The notes beneath the pieces are model-generated. The model had not been told where the DNA came from. It ran no database searches and worked only from the letters and a program-made list of their open reading frames with translations. The translations under genes and the position numbers were made by a program. Source: Listeria farberi (GTDB taxonomy: Bacteria > Bacillota > Bacilli > Lactobacillales > Listeriaceae). From it: a stretch of 64,000 bases of DNA. Shown here piece by piece: positions 52,137 to 61,770 of the stretch. How positions within the stretch are numbered: position 1 is the first letter of the stretch; each line of letters begins with the position of its first letter. The DNA is taken from the NCBI RefSeq assembly GCF_014229245.1, contig NZ_JAARZJ010000014.1, forward strand, positions 19,010 through 83,009. Direction: 5' to 3'.

Positions 52137-54320
52137 ATGCATAAATATTTAGCGAAATCTAATCCAGAAGAAACAATTCAAGAACATACGGATAATTTAT
52201 TAAAAAACTATCAAAGACTAAAAAAACTATACCCAGCTGTGGAAATAGATTGGTATTTACTAGAATTAGTTTGTTTACTACATGATTTAGGGAAAATGAA
52301 TCTATTATTCCAAACGAAATTAGGTAATGCTTCTGGTAAAGGTAAAGAAATTCCGCATGGTTATTTGTCTGTTGCATTTGTTCCAGATAGTAAACTTGAA
52401 GAAATGGGATACTCGGAGGATGAAATTAAAGTTGTTTATCAGGCGATTGCGCGGCATCATGAAAGAAAATACGATTTTTCTGATTCAGAGTGGAGAAAAG
52501 AAATAATCAAATTAGAAGAGCAGTGGGCGGGTTTTATATACAGTCAGCTAGGAGAAAATGCGGAATATAGTAGTGAGGTAGAAATGTTGTACTTCTACCC
52601 AGGCTCCCGAATTTTCGAAGGTAACTCCGCAGCGGACGCAGAAACATTCAAAAAATACGTTCTACTAAAAGGCTTACTCAATCGAATTGACTTTGCAGCG
52701 AGTGGGGGAATTGATGTAGAACTTGAAAATGACTTTTTGATGGATTCGATGGAAGTGCAACTAGCTCATTTTAAAGCAGAAAATCCAGAAGCTGATTGGA
52801 ACGCTTTGCAAAAATATATGATGCAGCACCAAAATGAAAATATTGTCGTTATTGCTGAAACTGGCATGGGGAAAACGGAGGCAGGGCTACTTTGGCTTGG
52901 GAATAATAAAGGTTTTTTCACACTTCCACTGCGTACGGCAATCAATGCAATTTATGAGCGAATCACAAAAAATATTGTTACGACCAATCAAGCGGCGCGA
53001 GTGGGTTTACTTCATTCGGAAACTTATAGTCAGTATTTGCTACATGAAGGAAATGCGGAGATGGATATTGATGAATATTATACGCGGACGAGGCAAATGT
53101 CTTTACCTATAACTATTTGCACGCTCGATCAATTGTTTGATTTTGTCTTTCGTTATGCAGGTTTTGAGCATAAATTAGCTACTCTATCTTATTCCAAAGT
53201 GATTATTGATGAAATCCAGATGTACTCACCGGACTTACTTGCTTATTTGATTTTAGGATTATCTTATATTGATAAATTTGGTGGGAAGTTCTGCATTATG
53301 ACGGCGACTTTACCGGGAATAGTGACAGATTTACTTTTAGAAAACGGTGTGAATTTTGTCCAACCAGAAGAGAAATTTGTATCATCGCGAATTCGCCACA
53401 GCATGGAGATGGTTCATACGGAGGTTGAAAGTGAATTTATTAAACCATTTTTTAACAATAATCGAATTTTAGTTATTTGTAACACTATTAGTAAAGCAAA
53501 AAAAATCTATTCGGAGTTAAAAGAGTATTTCCAAAGCGAAGAAATTCATCTCATTCATAGTCAATTTATTAAAAGAGATCGTTCGGCTAAAGAGGACGCG
53601 ATTTTTAAAGATGGGCAAAAAGATAGTACGAAAAAATGTATTTGGGTAGCAACACAAGTCGTAGAGGCTTCATTGGATATTGATTTTGATTTACTTTTCA
53701 CGGAGCTATCGGATGTGAATGGGCTGTTTCAACGGATGGGCAGATGTTACCGAAACCGAGCGCTGGATGTGGATACGAATGTCTATGTTTTTGATGGTGG
53801 AGCGAAAGTTTGCTCAGGAATTGGAACTTTTATCGATAAGTTGATATTTGAAAATTCTAAGACCATTTTGAATGAGCATGCTGGCGTTTTGACAGAAGAG
53901 AAGAAAATGGAACTAGTGGAGCGGGTTTATTCAACAGAGGCTTTACGTGGGAGTGAGTTTTATAACGATTTGATAGAAACGATAAACTACGTGAAAGCTT
54001 TTGATAGTTATGAATTGGATAAAGCAGATGTTCGTAGGAGATTTAGAAACATTAATTCCGTTTCTGTCATTCCGGAAAAAGTTTGGCAAGATAATGCGGA
54101 AGAAATCAATTCTTATTTTGCTATTCTTTGTAAAACTTCTAAAGAAATATCAACAAAAGAGAAAATGATTGCAAGAACCAATTTAGCTGAATTTATGGTG
54201 AGTATTCCTGACTATCTTTATAAAAAAGGTGAGAGCGATGTGCATGAAATAAACCGTTATGAGAGTGTTATTAAGTTTAAATGTAATTATTCGGATGAGG
54301 TAGGGATTTTTATGAGGTGA
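52137..54320 (+). CDS. cas3: Cas3 helicase-nuclease
   Basis: 727 residues from the ATG at 52137, after AAGGGGCGG; an earlier in-frame start at 52053 lies before the hairpin. The HD nuclease has VCLLHDLGKMNLLFQTKL (about 47-64) and ARHHERKYDFSD. The helicase has Walker A ETGMGKTEAGL, DEIQ as motif II, ATQVVEASLDIDFDLL and QRMGRCYR as motif VI. All key residues appear intact, so target DNA degradation should still work. The reading frame ends two bases after the cas1 remnant's frame opens. Confidence 0.92.
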   Translation: MHKYLAKSNPEETIQEHTDNLLKNYQRLKKLYPAVEIDWYLLELVCLLHDLGKMNLLFQTKLGNASGKGKEIPHGYLSVAFVPDSKLEEMGYSEDEIKVVYQAIARHHERKYDFSDSEWRKEIIKLEEQWAGFIYSQLGENAEYSSEVEMLYFYPGSRIFEGNSAADAETFKKYVLLKGLLNRIDFAASGGIDVELENDFLMDSMEVQLAHFKAENPEADWNALQKYMMQHQNENIVVIAETGMGKTEAGLLWLGNNKGFFTLPLRTAINAIYERITKNIVTTNQAARVGLLHSETYSQYLLHEGNAEMDIDEYYTRTRQMSLPITICTLDQLFDFVFRYAGFEHKLATLSYSKVIIDEIQMYSPDLLAYLILGLSYIDKFGGKFCIMTATLPGIVTDLLLENGVNFVQPEEKFVSSRIRHSMEMVHTEVESEFIKPFFNNNRILVICNTISKAKKIYSELKEYFQSEEIHLIHSQFIKRDRSAKEDAIFKDGQKDSTKKCIWVATQVVEASLDIDFDLLFTELSDVNGLFQRMGRCYRNRALDVDTNVYVFDGGAKVCSGIGTFIDKLIFENSKTILNEHAGVLTEEKKMELVERVYSTEALRGSEFYNDLIETINYVKAFDSYELDKADVRRRFRNINSVSVIPEKVWQDNAEEINSYFAILCKTSKEISTKEKMIARTNLAEFMVSIPDYLYKKGESDVHEINRYESVIKFKCNYSDEVGIFMR

Positions 54321-54618
54321 GCTCTCTTTAACAGAGATTTTCAAACCACTAATTGCTGATCGGATTATTTTTAGTTTGTTAAACAAAAATATTATTACCG
54401 AAGATGACTTTGAAAAAGAGGCTAACTTTTGCTATATGAAAAAAGCAGCTCGGCAAAAGGTATTACAAGCGTATGATTTGTGTATGAAAGAAACAATTAA
54501 ACATCGGGATTTAGGAAGAAATGTATCTTATCGGCATTTAATTCGCTTAGAATGTTATAAATTAGTAAAGCATTTGATGAATGATAAAGAATACGAAGCA
54601 TTTAAAATTTGGTGGTGA
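54316..54618 (+). pseudogene. cas1: Cas1 remnant (C-terminal third)
   Basis: The frame opens at 54316 without a start and reads ELSLTEIFKPLIADRIIFSL, then NKNIITEDDFEKEANFC, then RHLIRLECYKLVKHLM, ending KIWW at 54618. This is the C-terminal third of Cas1. About 230 N-terminal residues, and any cas4, are missing between cas3 and here. A TTG at 54376 cannot give an active integrase. The locus cannot acquire spacers by itself. Confidence 0.88.
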
Positions 54619-54622
54619 AGGT

Positions 54623-54901
54623 ATGTATGTAATTTTAATTTATGATATTTCAATAGAAAACGGTGGGGCAAAAGTCTGGAGAAATGTATTTAAGATTTGT
54701 AAAAAGTACTTAACTCATGTTCAAAAATCAGTTTTTGAAGGTGAAATAACTCCAGCGCTTTTAGTTAAGTTAAGGATGGAGTTAGATAAGTATATTCGAG
54801 ATGATAAAGATTCAGTAATTGTTTTTTCTAGTAGACAACAAAGATGGCTAGAAAAAGAATTTTGGGGATTAACGGATGAAAAGACTTCTAATTTCTTTTG
54901 A
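54623..54901 (+). CDS. cas2: Cas2
   Basis: 92 residues from the ATG at 54623, with GGTGGTGAAGG upstream. MYVILIYDISIENGGAKVWR has the conserved Asp of the ferredoxin fold, and KYLTHVQKSVFEGEITPALL is the family core. It is complete, though its Cas1 partner is broken. It lies 4 bases after the cas1 remnant stop. Confidence 0.9.
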   Translation: MYVILIYDISIENGGAKVWRNVFKICKKYLTHVQKSVFEGEITPALLVKLRMELDKYIRDDKDSVIVFSSRQQRWLEKEFWGLTDEKTSNFF

Positions 54902-55098
54902 TGTTCTCGGTCTGTCGACCTTTAGTAGTGCGAAAAATAGTGGGGTTCGACAGATTTAGGGAAATCATTGGGGGAGAAAGCGTTTGAAGTTTTTAAGCGG
55001 AAATCTGAAGGGATAAGTTATGATTTTTACGCAATTTTTAAGAGGTCGACAAAAATAGTGACCTGAGTTATGATGGGAGTAGGCGTAAAATAGAGCGG
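54902..55098 (+). promoter_or_regulatory. Leader of the type I-B CRISPR array
   Basis: AT-rich, between cas2 and the first repeat. CTGTCGACC, AGGTCGACA and GATGGGAGTA blocks match the cas-less array's leader at 41265-41463. It should contain the array promoter and the integration signals. Confidence 0.7.
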
Positions 55099-56218
55099 GT
55101 TTTAACTACTTATTATGAAATGTAAATGCCTCTAAGTCAATGAATGGAATAATATACTTACGTGTTTTAACTACTTATTATGAAATGTAAATAAACTTTG
55201 CTTTTTCCAGATCAGCGGATAACTAAAGTTTTAACTACTTATTATGAAATGTAAATATTTTGGCAGGTTTGAAGGTACGACAGATATCGAGTTTTAACTA
55301 CTTATTATGAAATGTAAATTATTTCTTGATATGCTCACACTGCCATGCGACAGCGTTTTAACTACTTATTATGAAATATAAATGAGTATCAAGAATACAT
55401 CACAGAAGAAACAATAATGTTTTAACTACTTATTATGAAATGTAAATTCTGGAAATTCTGGCCGTGTCGGCCCGGAAGATATTGTTTTAACTACTTATTA
55501 TGAAATGTAAATCAAAGGGTCTGCTCACAGTCGTAATCTGTAAACAGGTTTTAACTACTTATTATGAAATGTAAATACGTTTATATCATCTATAGTCATA
55601 GTCACCCCGTCGTTTTAACTACTTATTATGAAATGTAAATCCTGCTGTGCTTCCATCGGCATACGTGTAACGCCCGTTTTAACTACTTATTATGAAATGT
55701 AAATAATGGTTTTCCAGATTTATTTGGTTTTCGTGGGACAGGTTTTAACTACTTATTATGAAATGTAAATAGAAATATACCACCAGCAGTTGTTGAAGAT
55801 GCTATATCGTTTTAACTACTTATTATGAAATGTAAATGAAGAATATTCTTTCCCGCGCACTAAAGTTCCGTTTGTTTTAACTACTTATTATGAAATGTAA
55901 ATTAGCGACGAGATCAATAACATCATCCACCGCGGCACGGTTTTAACTACTTATTATGAAATGTAAATTTGTCACTTAATCGTATTCTTTCTGTGATGTA
56001 TTGTTTTAACTACTTATTATGAAATGTAAATAATATGAATAGAGATTCAGCATCATTGCTAAATAAGTTTTAACTACTTATTATGAAATGTAAATTCAGT
56101 TGTTGAAGATGCTATATCCAATGGTGTTAAGAGTTTTAACTACTCATTATGAAATGTAAATAGTGTAAGCACAGCAATTCAGACAGCTATAATCTGTTTT
56201 AACTACTTATTATGAAAT
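55099..56218 (+). CRISPR. Type I-B CRISPR array, 18 repeats, 17 spacers
   Basis: 29-base repeats (GTTTTAACTACTTATTATG then AAATGTAAAT) begin at 55099, 55164, 55228, 55291, 55355, 55419, 55484, 55548, 55612, 55676, 55742, 55809, 55874, 55940, 56003, 56067, 56133 and 56196. Spacers are 34-38 bases. Repeat 5 has ATATAAAT at its end, repeat 17 has TACTCATT, and the last one is cut after 23 bases (56218), as expected at the leader-distal end. Spacers 11 and 16 share 22 bases, and spacers 5 and 14 share 14 bases on opposite strands. Confidence 0.97.
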
Positions 56219-56253
56219 CATAAACTTCCTTTTAAAATCTAAACCCCAAAAAT

Positions 56254-56286
56254 AAAAAAGGCCAGGACCCAAATCCAAGCCTTTTC
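56254..56286 (-). terminator. Terminator of the DUF1304 gene
   Basis: On the minus strand AAAAGGC pairs with GCCTTTT with inner GGA/TCC pairing, followed by a T-rich tail. It lies 35 bases after the array's last repeat. Confidence 0.65.
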
Positions 56287-56296
56287 CTACACTCCT

Positions 56297-56665
56297 CTAA
56301 ACCAACAAAACCACAACCAACGCCAAAACCGCTGGCAAGCCCTGCTTCACCAAAATCCCCTTAGAAGAAGTCGCTCCGCCAAACAGCGCCGCCACAACCA
56401 CACAGCTCAAAAAGAAAATCTGCACAGTTTCAGCAAACCCTGCTCCCGCGAAAAACAATCCCCACACAAGCCCTGCCGCAAGAAAGCCATTATAAAGCCC
56501 TTGATTCGCAAACAGCGTCTGTACTTTCTTATTCGCAAGTAGTTCCTTCTCGACACCAAACGTCTTCGATGCGAGTTTGGTATTTGCGAAAAACATTTCT
56601 AAAATCATTATATAAATATGCTCGATCATTACGATGAAAGTTAAAATAAATGCTAAAATGGTCAT
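56297..56665 (-). CDS. DUF1304 integral membrane protein
   Basis: 122 residues with four hydrophobic segments. HIYIMILEMFFANTKLASKTF and NQGLYNGFLAAGLVWGLFF are the DUF1304 family hallmarks. It is a small bacterial membrane protein of unknown function. The gene is monocistronic, divergent from the MFS pump and convergent with the CRISPR array. Confidence 0.83.
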   Translation of the reverse strand: MTILAFILTFIVMIEHIYIMILEMFFANTKLASKTFGVEKELLANKKVQTLFANQGLYNGFLAAGLVWGLFFAGAGFAETVQIFFLSCVVVAALFGGATSSKGILVKQGLPAVLALVVVLLV

Positions 56666-56811
56666 AAAAAATCCCTCTTTTCTACTTCGAAGTATAGCAT
56701 AGCTTGTAAATTTTTCGTAAAAATAGAGCTTGAAACGTTGACTTATTGGCGAAATCTCCGTAATATCAAACGTAGACTACTTAATTTTTAGTCTGAAAAG
56801 GGGGAAATTAT

Positions 56812-58227
56812 ATGCAACAAGAAGCAACAGGTGGGCAGAAGATTCGGCCAATACCAATTATTGCCTCATTTTTGATGGCGGGGTTCATTGGGCTATTCAG
56901 TGAAACTGCTCTTAACATGGCGCTTAGTGATTTGATTCAGGTGTTTGATATTAGTTCAGCGACAGTGCAGTGGCTTACGACAGGTTATTTGCTAACGCTT
57001 GGAATATTAGTACCGATTTCGGGATTACTTTTACAATGGTTTACGACACGAGGTTTATTTTTTACAGCAGTGAGTTTTTCTATTGCAGGTACGCTCATTG
57101 CGGCGCTTTCGCCAACGTTTGCGATGTTAATGATTGGACGCGTAGTGCAAGCAGTAGGTACGGCGCTATTACTACCGTTAATGTTTAACACGATTTTACT
57201 GATTTTCCCAGAGCATAAACGTGGCTCGGCAATGGGGATGATCGGGCTGGTAATTATGTTTGCACCAGCAGTGGGTCCGACAATCTCAGGACTTATTTTA
57301 GAAAACTTGACTTGGAACTGGATTTTCTGGATTTCCTTGCCATTCCTTATTATTGCGTTATTATTCGGAATGAAATTTATGCAAAATGTTTCGGTGGTTA
57401 CGAAGCCGAAAATTGATATTTTATCGATTATTCTTTCGACGCTAGGTTTTGGTGGAGTTGTATTTGCCTTTAGTAGTGCGGGAGAAAATGGTTGGGGAAG
57501 CGCGACGGTATTAGTTTCAATTATCGTTGGTGGAATTGCACTTGGACTATTTGTTTGGCGCCAACTAACAATGGAAAAACCTTTGATGGACTTGAAAGTA
57601 TTTAAATACCCAATGTTCACGTTAGGACTTATTTTAGTATTTATCAGCTTTATGATGATTCTTTCGACGATGATTTTACTACCGCTTTACTTACAAAATA
57701 GTTTAGCGCTCGCGGCATTTTCGGCGGGATTAGTATTACTTCCGGGCGGAGTGCTGAATGGTTTAATGTCACCATTTACTGGGCGTTTGTTCGATGCATA
57801 CGGTCCGCGCGCACTTGTTATCCCAGGATTTATCGTAGCGGTTGTGGCACTATTTTTCTTAACGAGAATAGAAGTTGGAACATCTGCATTAACTATCATC
57901 GTGCTTCATTCGGTGTTAATGATTGGGATTTCGATGGTTATGATGCCGGCACAAACAAACGGATTAAATCAATTGCCACGGAAATTATATCCTGATGGTA
58001 CGGCGATTATGAACACATTGCAACAAGTTTCCGGTGCGATCGGAACAGCTGTTGCGATTACGATCATGTCTGCTGGACAAAAAGCTTATATGGAAACGGC
58101 GCAAGGAATGGGACCGGAGCAAATGGTTGCTTCACTGACAGCGGGAATACAAAATGCCTTTGTCTTTGGACTGATTATGGCTTGTATTGGTCTGCTGTGT
58201 TCGCTATTTATTCGTAAAGCTAAATAA
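56812..58227 (+). CDS. MFS multidrug efflux pump, DHA2 (EmrB/LmrB) type
   Basis: 471 residues with 14 hydrophobic segments. FSETALNMALSDLIQVF and WLTTGYLLTLGILVPISGLL are motif-D1/A-like regions of 14-TM drug:H+ antiporters. MLMIGRVVQAVGTALLLPL and GLVIMFAPAVGPTISGLIL (motif C) follow. It probably exports hydrophobic drugs or lincomycin-like compounds. AAAGGGGG lies upstream. Confidence 0.87.
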   Translation: MQQEATGGQKIRPIPIIASFLMAGFIGLFSETALNMALSDLIQVFDISSATVQWLTTGYLLTLGILVPISGLLLQWFTTRGLFFTAVSFSIAGTLIAALSPTFAMLMIGRVVQAVGTALLLPLMFNTILLIFPEHKRGSAMGMIGLVIMFAPAVGPTISGLILENLTWNWIFWISLPFLIIALLFGMKFMQNVSVVTKPKIDILSIILSTLGFGGVVFAFSSAGENGWGSATVLVSIIVGGIALGLFVWRQLTMEKPLMDLKVFKYPMFTLGLILVFISFMMILSTMILLPLYLQNSLALAAFSAGLVLLPGGVLNGLMSPFTGRLFDAYGPRALVIPGFIVAVVALFFLTRIEVGTSALTIIVLHSVLMIGISMVMMPAQTNGLNQLPRKLYPDGTAIMNTLQQVSGAIGTAVAITIMSAGQKAYMETAQGMGPEQMVASLTAGIQNAFVFGLIMACIGLLCSLFIRKAK

Positions 58228-58354
58228 TAAATCGAAGAGAACTTCTCGTAATGAGAGGTTCTTTTTTGTTTTGACAAATGGGTTCAGAGTGGTTAAAATG
58301 ATAGTAAATATAGTTTATAAAGTTTATTTAATAACTTTGCGAATGGAGCGGTTG

Positions 58355-59362
58355 ATGATGGCAATTCCTCGTGATTTAAAAGAATTGAATAAGAAAAATA
58401 TCAAGTCGATTTTACGGCAACAAGGTGCGATGACGAAAGCGGAAATCGCCGAAGTGACTGGGCTTAGTGTAGTTACAGTGAACAAGCTGATTCGCGATTT
58501 AGTGGAAAATGAAGAGATTTTAGAACAAGATAATTCGGTTGCGACTGGCGGAAGAAGAGCTGTTTCGTATGAAATTAATCCTAATTTTCAGCAGGTGTTG
58601 GTTATTAGTTTGCAAGAAAAGTGGAAGAAAATTACGTATTCTTTTTCGGTCTATAATTTACTTGGTGAGCCGGAGTTTGTAGAGGATATGTCTGGAGAGG
58701 ATTTGGACATTACTGCGCTGAAACGGAATACAAAAGATCTTGTTTGCGCTTTTCCGAAGATTTCTTGCGTTGTAATTGGGGTACCGGGGATTGAAATTGG
58801 TGGGAAGCTGCGCGCGATGGATTTTCCGCTACTTTTAAATGTGCAATTGCGGGAGACTTTGGAGGCGGAAGTGAATTTGCCGGTGTTGGTTGAAACGGAT
58901 ACGAATGCGGCGATTTTCGGGTATAAAAATCGGCCTGTTGTAGAGGAGAACATTGTGGGACTTTACTATCCGGAGCGTTTTCCACCAGGTGCGGGGCTTT
59001 TGATGAACGGAGAGATTTTGAAAGGTCAGAATGGGCTGGCTGGGGAGATTAAGCATATGCCACTTCAAGTGGACTGGGATAACTTTGATTTTTCGGTGGA
59101 TGAAATTAAAGCGCACATTCGTAAAATGGTGCTCCTCACGATGAGTTTTTATGATCCGGAAACGATTGTGCTCTACACAAATTTTTATTTTGGGCAGAAG
59201 GATTTCACCGAGGAACTGACGGAAGAGTTGAAGCAAGTTTATCCGTATGCGGTTTTGCCGGAGATTGTGTTGTCGCGTAAGTTTACGACGGATTACCGGA
59301 TTGGGCTTTTGGCGTTTGGGATTGATTATTTGGAGAATAATATGACGGATTGGCGGATATAA
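58355..59362 (+). CDS. ROK-family transcriptional repressor (NagC/XylR type)
   Basis: 335 residues from the ATG at 58355, chosen because GGAG lies 5 bases upstream; ATGs at 58343 and 58358 are alternatives. The N-terminal winged helix has TKAEIAEVTGLSVVTVNKLI, and the ROK domain has VVIGVPGIEIGG and LVETDTNAAIFGYKN. It probably senses a sugar or glycoside and regulates the convergent GH4 gene or other carbohydrate genes. Confidence 0.83.
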   Translation: MMAIPRDLKELNKKNIKSILRQQGAMTKAEIAEVTGLSVVTVNKLIRDLVENEEILEQDNSVATGGRRAVSYEINPNFQQVLVISLQEKWKKITYSFSVYNLLGEPEFVEDMSGEDLDITALKRNTKDLVCAFPKISCVVIGVPGIEIGGKLRAMDFPLLLNVQLRETLEAEVNLPVLVETDTNAAIFGYKNRPVVEENIVGLYYPERFPPGAGLLMNGEILKGQNGLAGEIKHMPLQVDWDNFDFSVDEIKAHIRKMVLLTMSFYDPETIVLYTNFYFGQKDFTEELTEELKQVYPYAVLPEIVLSRKFTTDYRIGLLAFGIDYLENNMTDWRI

Positions 59363-59391
59363 AAAAAGAGCCCTTTGACAGGCTCTTTTTT
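59361..59391. terminator. Bidirectional terminator, ROK / GH4
   Basis: AAAAAAGAGCC pairs with GGCTCTTTTTT around an 8-base loop. Confidence 0.85.
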
Positions 59392-59393
59392 AC

Positions 59394-60710
59394 TTATTTA
59401 AAGAAATTCGGTAAATACTCTTTATGCGCTTCTAAAAGTTCATCCAGCATTTCGCGGGCTACAGATTCGCTTGGAGTTAGTGGGTTGATTGTCATTGCAA
59501 GGAGTGCTTTGTCGTAATCACCAGTAACTGCTGCTTCGGCTGTTAGGCGCTCGAACGTTTTGATTTCTTGGATGATGCCGTTGATAGCGATTGGAAGGCG
59601 TCCGCTTGCTAGTGGAATTGGGCCTTGGCGAGTGATAACACAGTTTGTTTCTACTGCGGAATCAGGATCAATATCAAGGATAGCACCATTGTTACGAGTA
59701 TTAACGATTTGAATGTCGCGTTTATCGTTATAGATAGAGTTAATTAGGTTACATGCTGCTTCACTGTAGTAAGCGCCGCCGCGTTGTTCTAATTGTTTCG
59801 GTTTTTCAGCAAGTTCTTCTTGTTTGTAAAGCTCGAAAAGTTCCGCTTCTACTTTTTTAACAACTTCTGCACGAGTACCATGTTCTGCATATGCGCGAGC
59901 TTGGTCTTCCAGTTGTTGTTTTGTTTGCCAGTAGTAGCGCAAGTAGTCGATTGGAATCATATTTAGTGTACGTAAGAATGTTTTGTCCCAACCAGTTGCA
60001 TTGATATTTTTAAGGCTTGAGCCAGCTTCATCTTCTGTCATTTTGAAAACAACATCTTTTGTTACGTCTTTGCCATTATGATAAACAGTTTTCGCGAATA
60101 CCATGTGGTTTAGACCAACGAATTCTACATAAATTTCAGAAACGTCTACGCCAAGAGTTTCAGCGATATTACGTTCGATGCCGATAGGGCCATTACATAA
60201 GCCGACAACTTTCTTTTGGTTACTGTAACGAAGAACTGCTTCTGTTACCATTCCAGCTGGGTTAGCAAAGTTGATTAACCAAGCATCTGGGCAAAGGCGT
60301 TCCATGTCTTTACAAATATCTAAAATAACTGGGATTGTGCGAAGTCCTTTGAACATGCCGCCTGGTCCGTTTGTTTCTTGTCCAACAACGCCATATGAAT
60401 TCGGGATGCGCTCATCTTTCACACGTGCGTCTAGTAAACCTACACGTAATTGAGTTGTTACGAAATCTGCGCCTTTTAAAGCTTCTTCGCGGTCTAGTGT
60501 TAAATGTACTTCCATGTCAACGCCAGCTTTTTCTACCATACGTTTTGCTAAATTACCAACGATTTCTAATTTTTCACGTCCAGCTTCTACGTCTACTAAC
60601 CATAGTTCACGAACTGGCAATTCGTTTTGACGTTTAATAAATCCTTCGATTAGTTCAGGTGTATAACTTGATCCGCCACCAATAGTTGCGATTTTAATAC
60701 CTTTAGTCAT
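59394..60710 (-). CDS. GH4 6-phospho-beta-glucosidase (LicH-like)
   Basis: 438 residues. The NAD site is IKIATIGGGSSYTPELIEGF. The metal- and substrate-binding motifs include NFANPAGMVTEA, KVVGLCNGPIGIER (metal-binding Cys) and LNHMVFAKTVY. GH4 enzymes use NAD and Mn2+ to hydrolyse 6-phosphoglycosides delivered by the PTS. It is divergent from the RpiR regulator, which probably controls it. Confidence 0.9.
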   Translation of the reverse strand: MTKGIKIATIGGGSSYTPELIEGFIKRQNELPVRELWLVDVEAGREKLEIVGNLAKRMVEKAGVDMEVHLTLDREEALKGADFVTTQLRVGLLDARVKDERIPNSYGVVGQETNGPGGMFKGLRTIPVILDICKDMERLCPDAWLINFANPAGMVTEAVLRYSNQKKVVGLCNGPIGIERNIAETLGVDVSEIYVEFVGLNHMVFAKTVYHNGKDVTKDVVFKMTEDEAGSSLKNINATGWDKTFLRTLNMIPIDYLRYYWQTKQQLEDQARAYAEHGTRAEVVKKVEAELFELYKQEELAEKPKQLEQRGGAYYSEAACNLINSIYNDKRDIQIVNTRNNGAILDIDPDSAVETNCVITRQGPIPLASGRLPIAINGIIQEIKTFERLTAEAAVTGDYDKALLAMTINPLTPSESVAREMLDELLEAHKEYLPNFFK

Positions 60711-60912
60711 TATTTATACCTCCAAGGATATTTTTTTGAAAAGGCTTACTTAATTGTTAGTGTCCTTTTCTTCTCACAGTTATAGTATAGGAATTTTATG
60801 AAAAAATAGCTAGTATTTGGCTAGGTTTAGGTAAGGATTTTCTAAGTAGGAACTTGTCACATTTGAGTAACGAGGTGTTACATGGTAAAATAAAGCGAAA
60901 AGAGGTGCGGAA

Positions 60913-61665
60913 ATGCTTTTTTTGGATAAAAATTTGGAATTAAATGATACGGAATTAGATATTTATAATTATATTGTGGCGAATTTAGATAAGGTTGTTT
61001 ATATGCGAATTCGCGATTTGGCGACGGAAGTGCACGTGAGTACAACGACAATTCTACGTTTTTGCCGGAAATTTGGTTGTAATGGTTTTTCGGAGTTTCG
61101 CGTGAAGTTGCAGCTTTATTTAGAAGAGCAGAAGTTGGCGCAAATTGATATGGCGGATGAAACAACTTATATTGATTTTCTGAAACGCACGGCGCAACCA
61201 GAGTTTAAAGCGCAAATTCAAAACGCAGTAGAAATTCTCCGTGACCGCGAGCTGGTTTTATTTGCAGGGGTGGGTTCATCGGGTGTAATTGCTGAATATG
61301 GTGCGATTTATTTTTCGTCGTTATTTACACTAGCACTACATATTGAAGATCCACTTAACCACCCGTTTTACCATTTATCGAGCAAATTATCCGATAAAAT
61401 CTGTATGATTGCGATTTCGGTGGAAGGGGAAAATGAAGACATTATTCGCTACATTCACCAGTTGAAGGCACAAAATTGTAAAGTGATTTCGATTACGAAT
61501 AGTGCGAAATCAACTATTGCGAGGCTTTCTGACGCGAATATCGCTTATTATATTAATAAGGAAATGTATCAGGAAGCGAATATCACGTCCCAATTACCAG
61601 CACTATATACGATTGAAAATATTGCCCGGGAAATAAGGACACAGCTTGACAAAGAAAAAATGTAA
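60913..61665 (+). CDS. RpiR-family regulator
   Basis: 250 residues. The N-terminal helix-turn-helix has RIRDLATEVHVSTTTILRFC, and the C-terminal SIS domain has ELVLFAGVGSSGVIAEYG. It senses a sugar phosphate, probably the substrate or product of the divergent 6-phospho-glucosidase. The ribosome binding site is AGAGGTG. It ends in a terminator. Confidence 0.88.
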   Translation: MLFLDKNLELNDTELDIYNYIVANLDKVVYMRIRDLATEVHVSTTTILRFCRKFGCNGFSEFRVKLQLYLEEQKLAQIDMADETTYIDFLKRTAQPEFKAQIQNAVEILRDRELVLFAGVGSSGVIAEYGAIYFSSLFTLALHIEDPLNHPFYHLSSKLSDKICMIAISVEGENEDIIRYIHQLKAQNCKVISITNSAKSTIARLSDANIAYYINKEMYQEANITSQLPALYTIENIAREIRTQLDKEKM

Positions 61666-61671
61666 AATACG

Positions 61672-61706
61672 AGTTTTGCTTGGATTTCCGAGCAAAACTT
61701 TTTTTG
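61672..61706 (+). terminator. Terminator after RpiR gene
   Basis: AGTTTTGCT pairs with AGCAAAACT, followed by a T run. Confidence 0.85.
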
Positions 61707-61770
61707 TAACAAAATTGTCACTTACGAAGAAATTTTTAATTTGCTACGATAGTTCTTTGGAGGTGAAATT

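Noticed and set aside
54376..54618. TTG-started 80-residue protein as a functional mini-Cas1
   Set aside because: It lacks the N-terminal domain and catalytic glutamate region of Cas1, and the homologous frame continues upstream of the TTG. It is a remnant.
56985..57620. 211-codon open frame on the minus strand inside the MFS gene
   Set aside because: It is a shadow of the strong MFS frame; its Ile/Pro/Ser-rich composition is what the complement of membrane codons gives.
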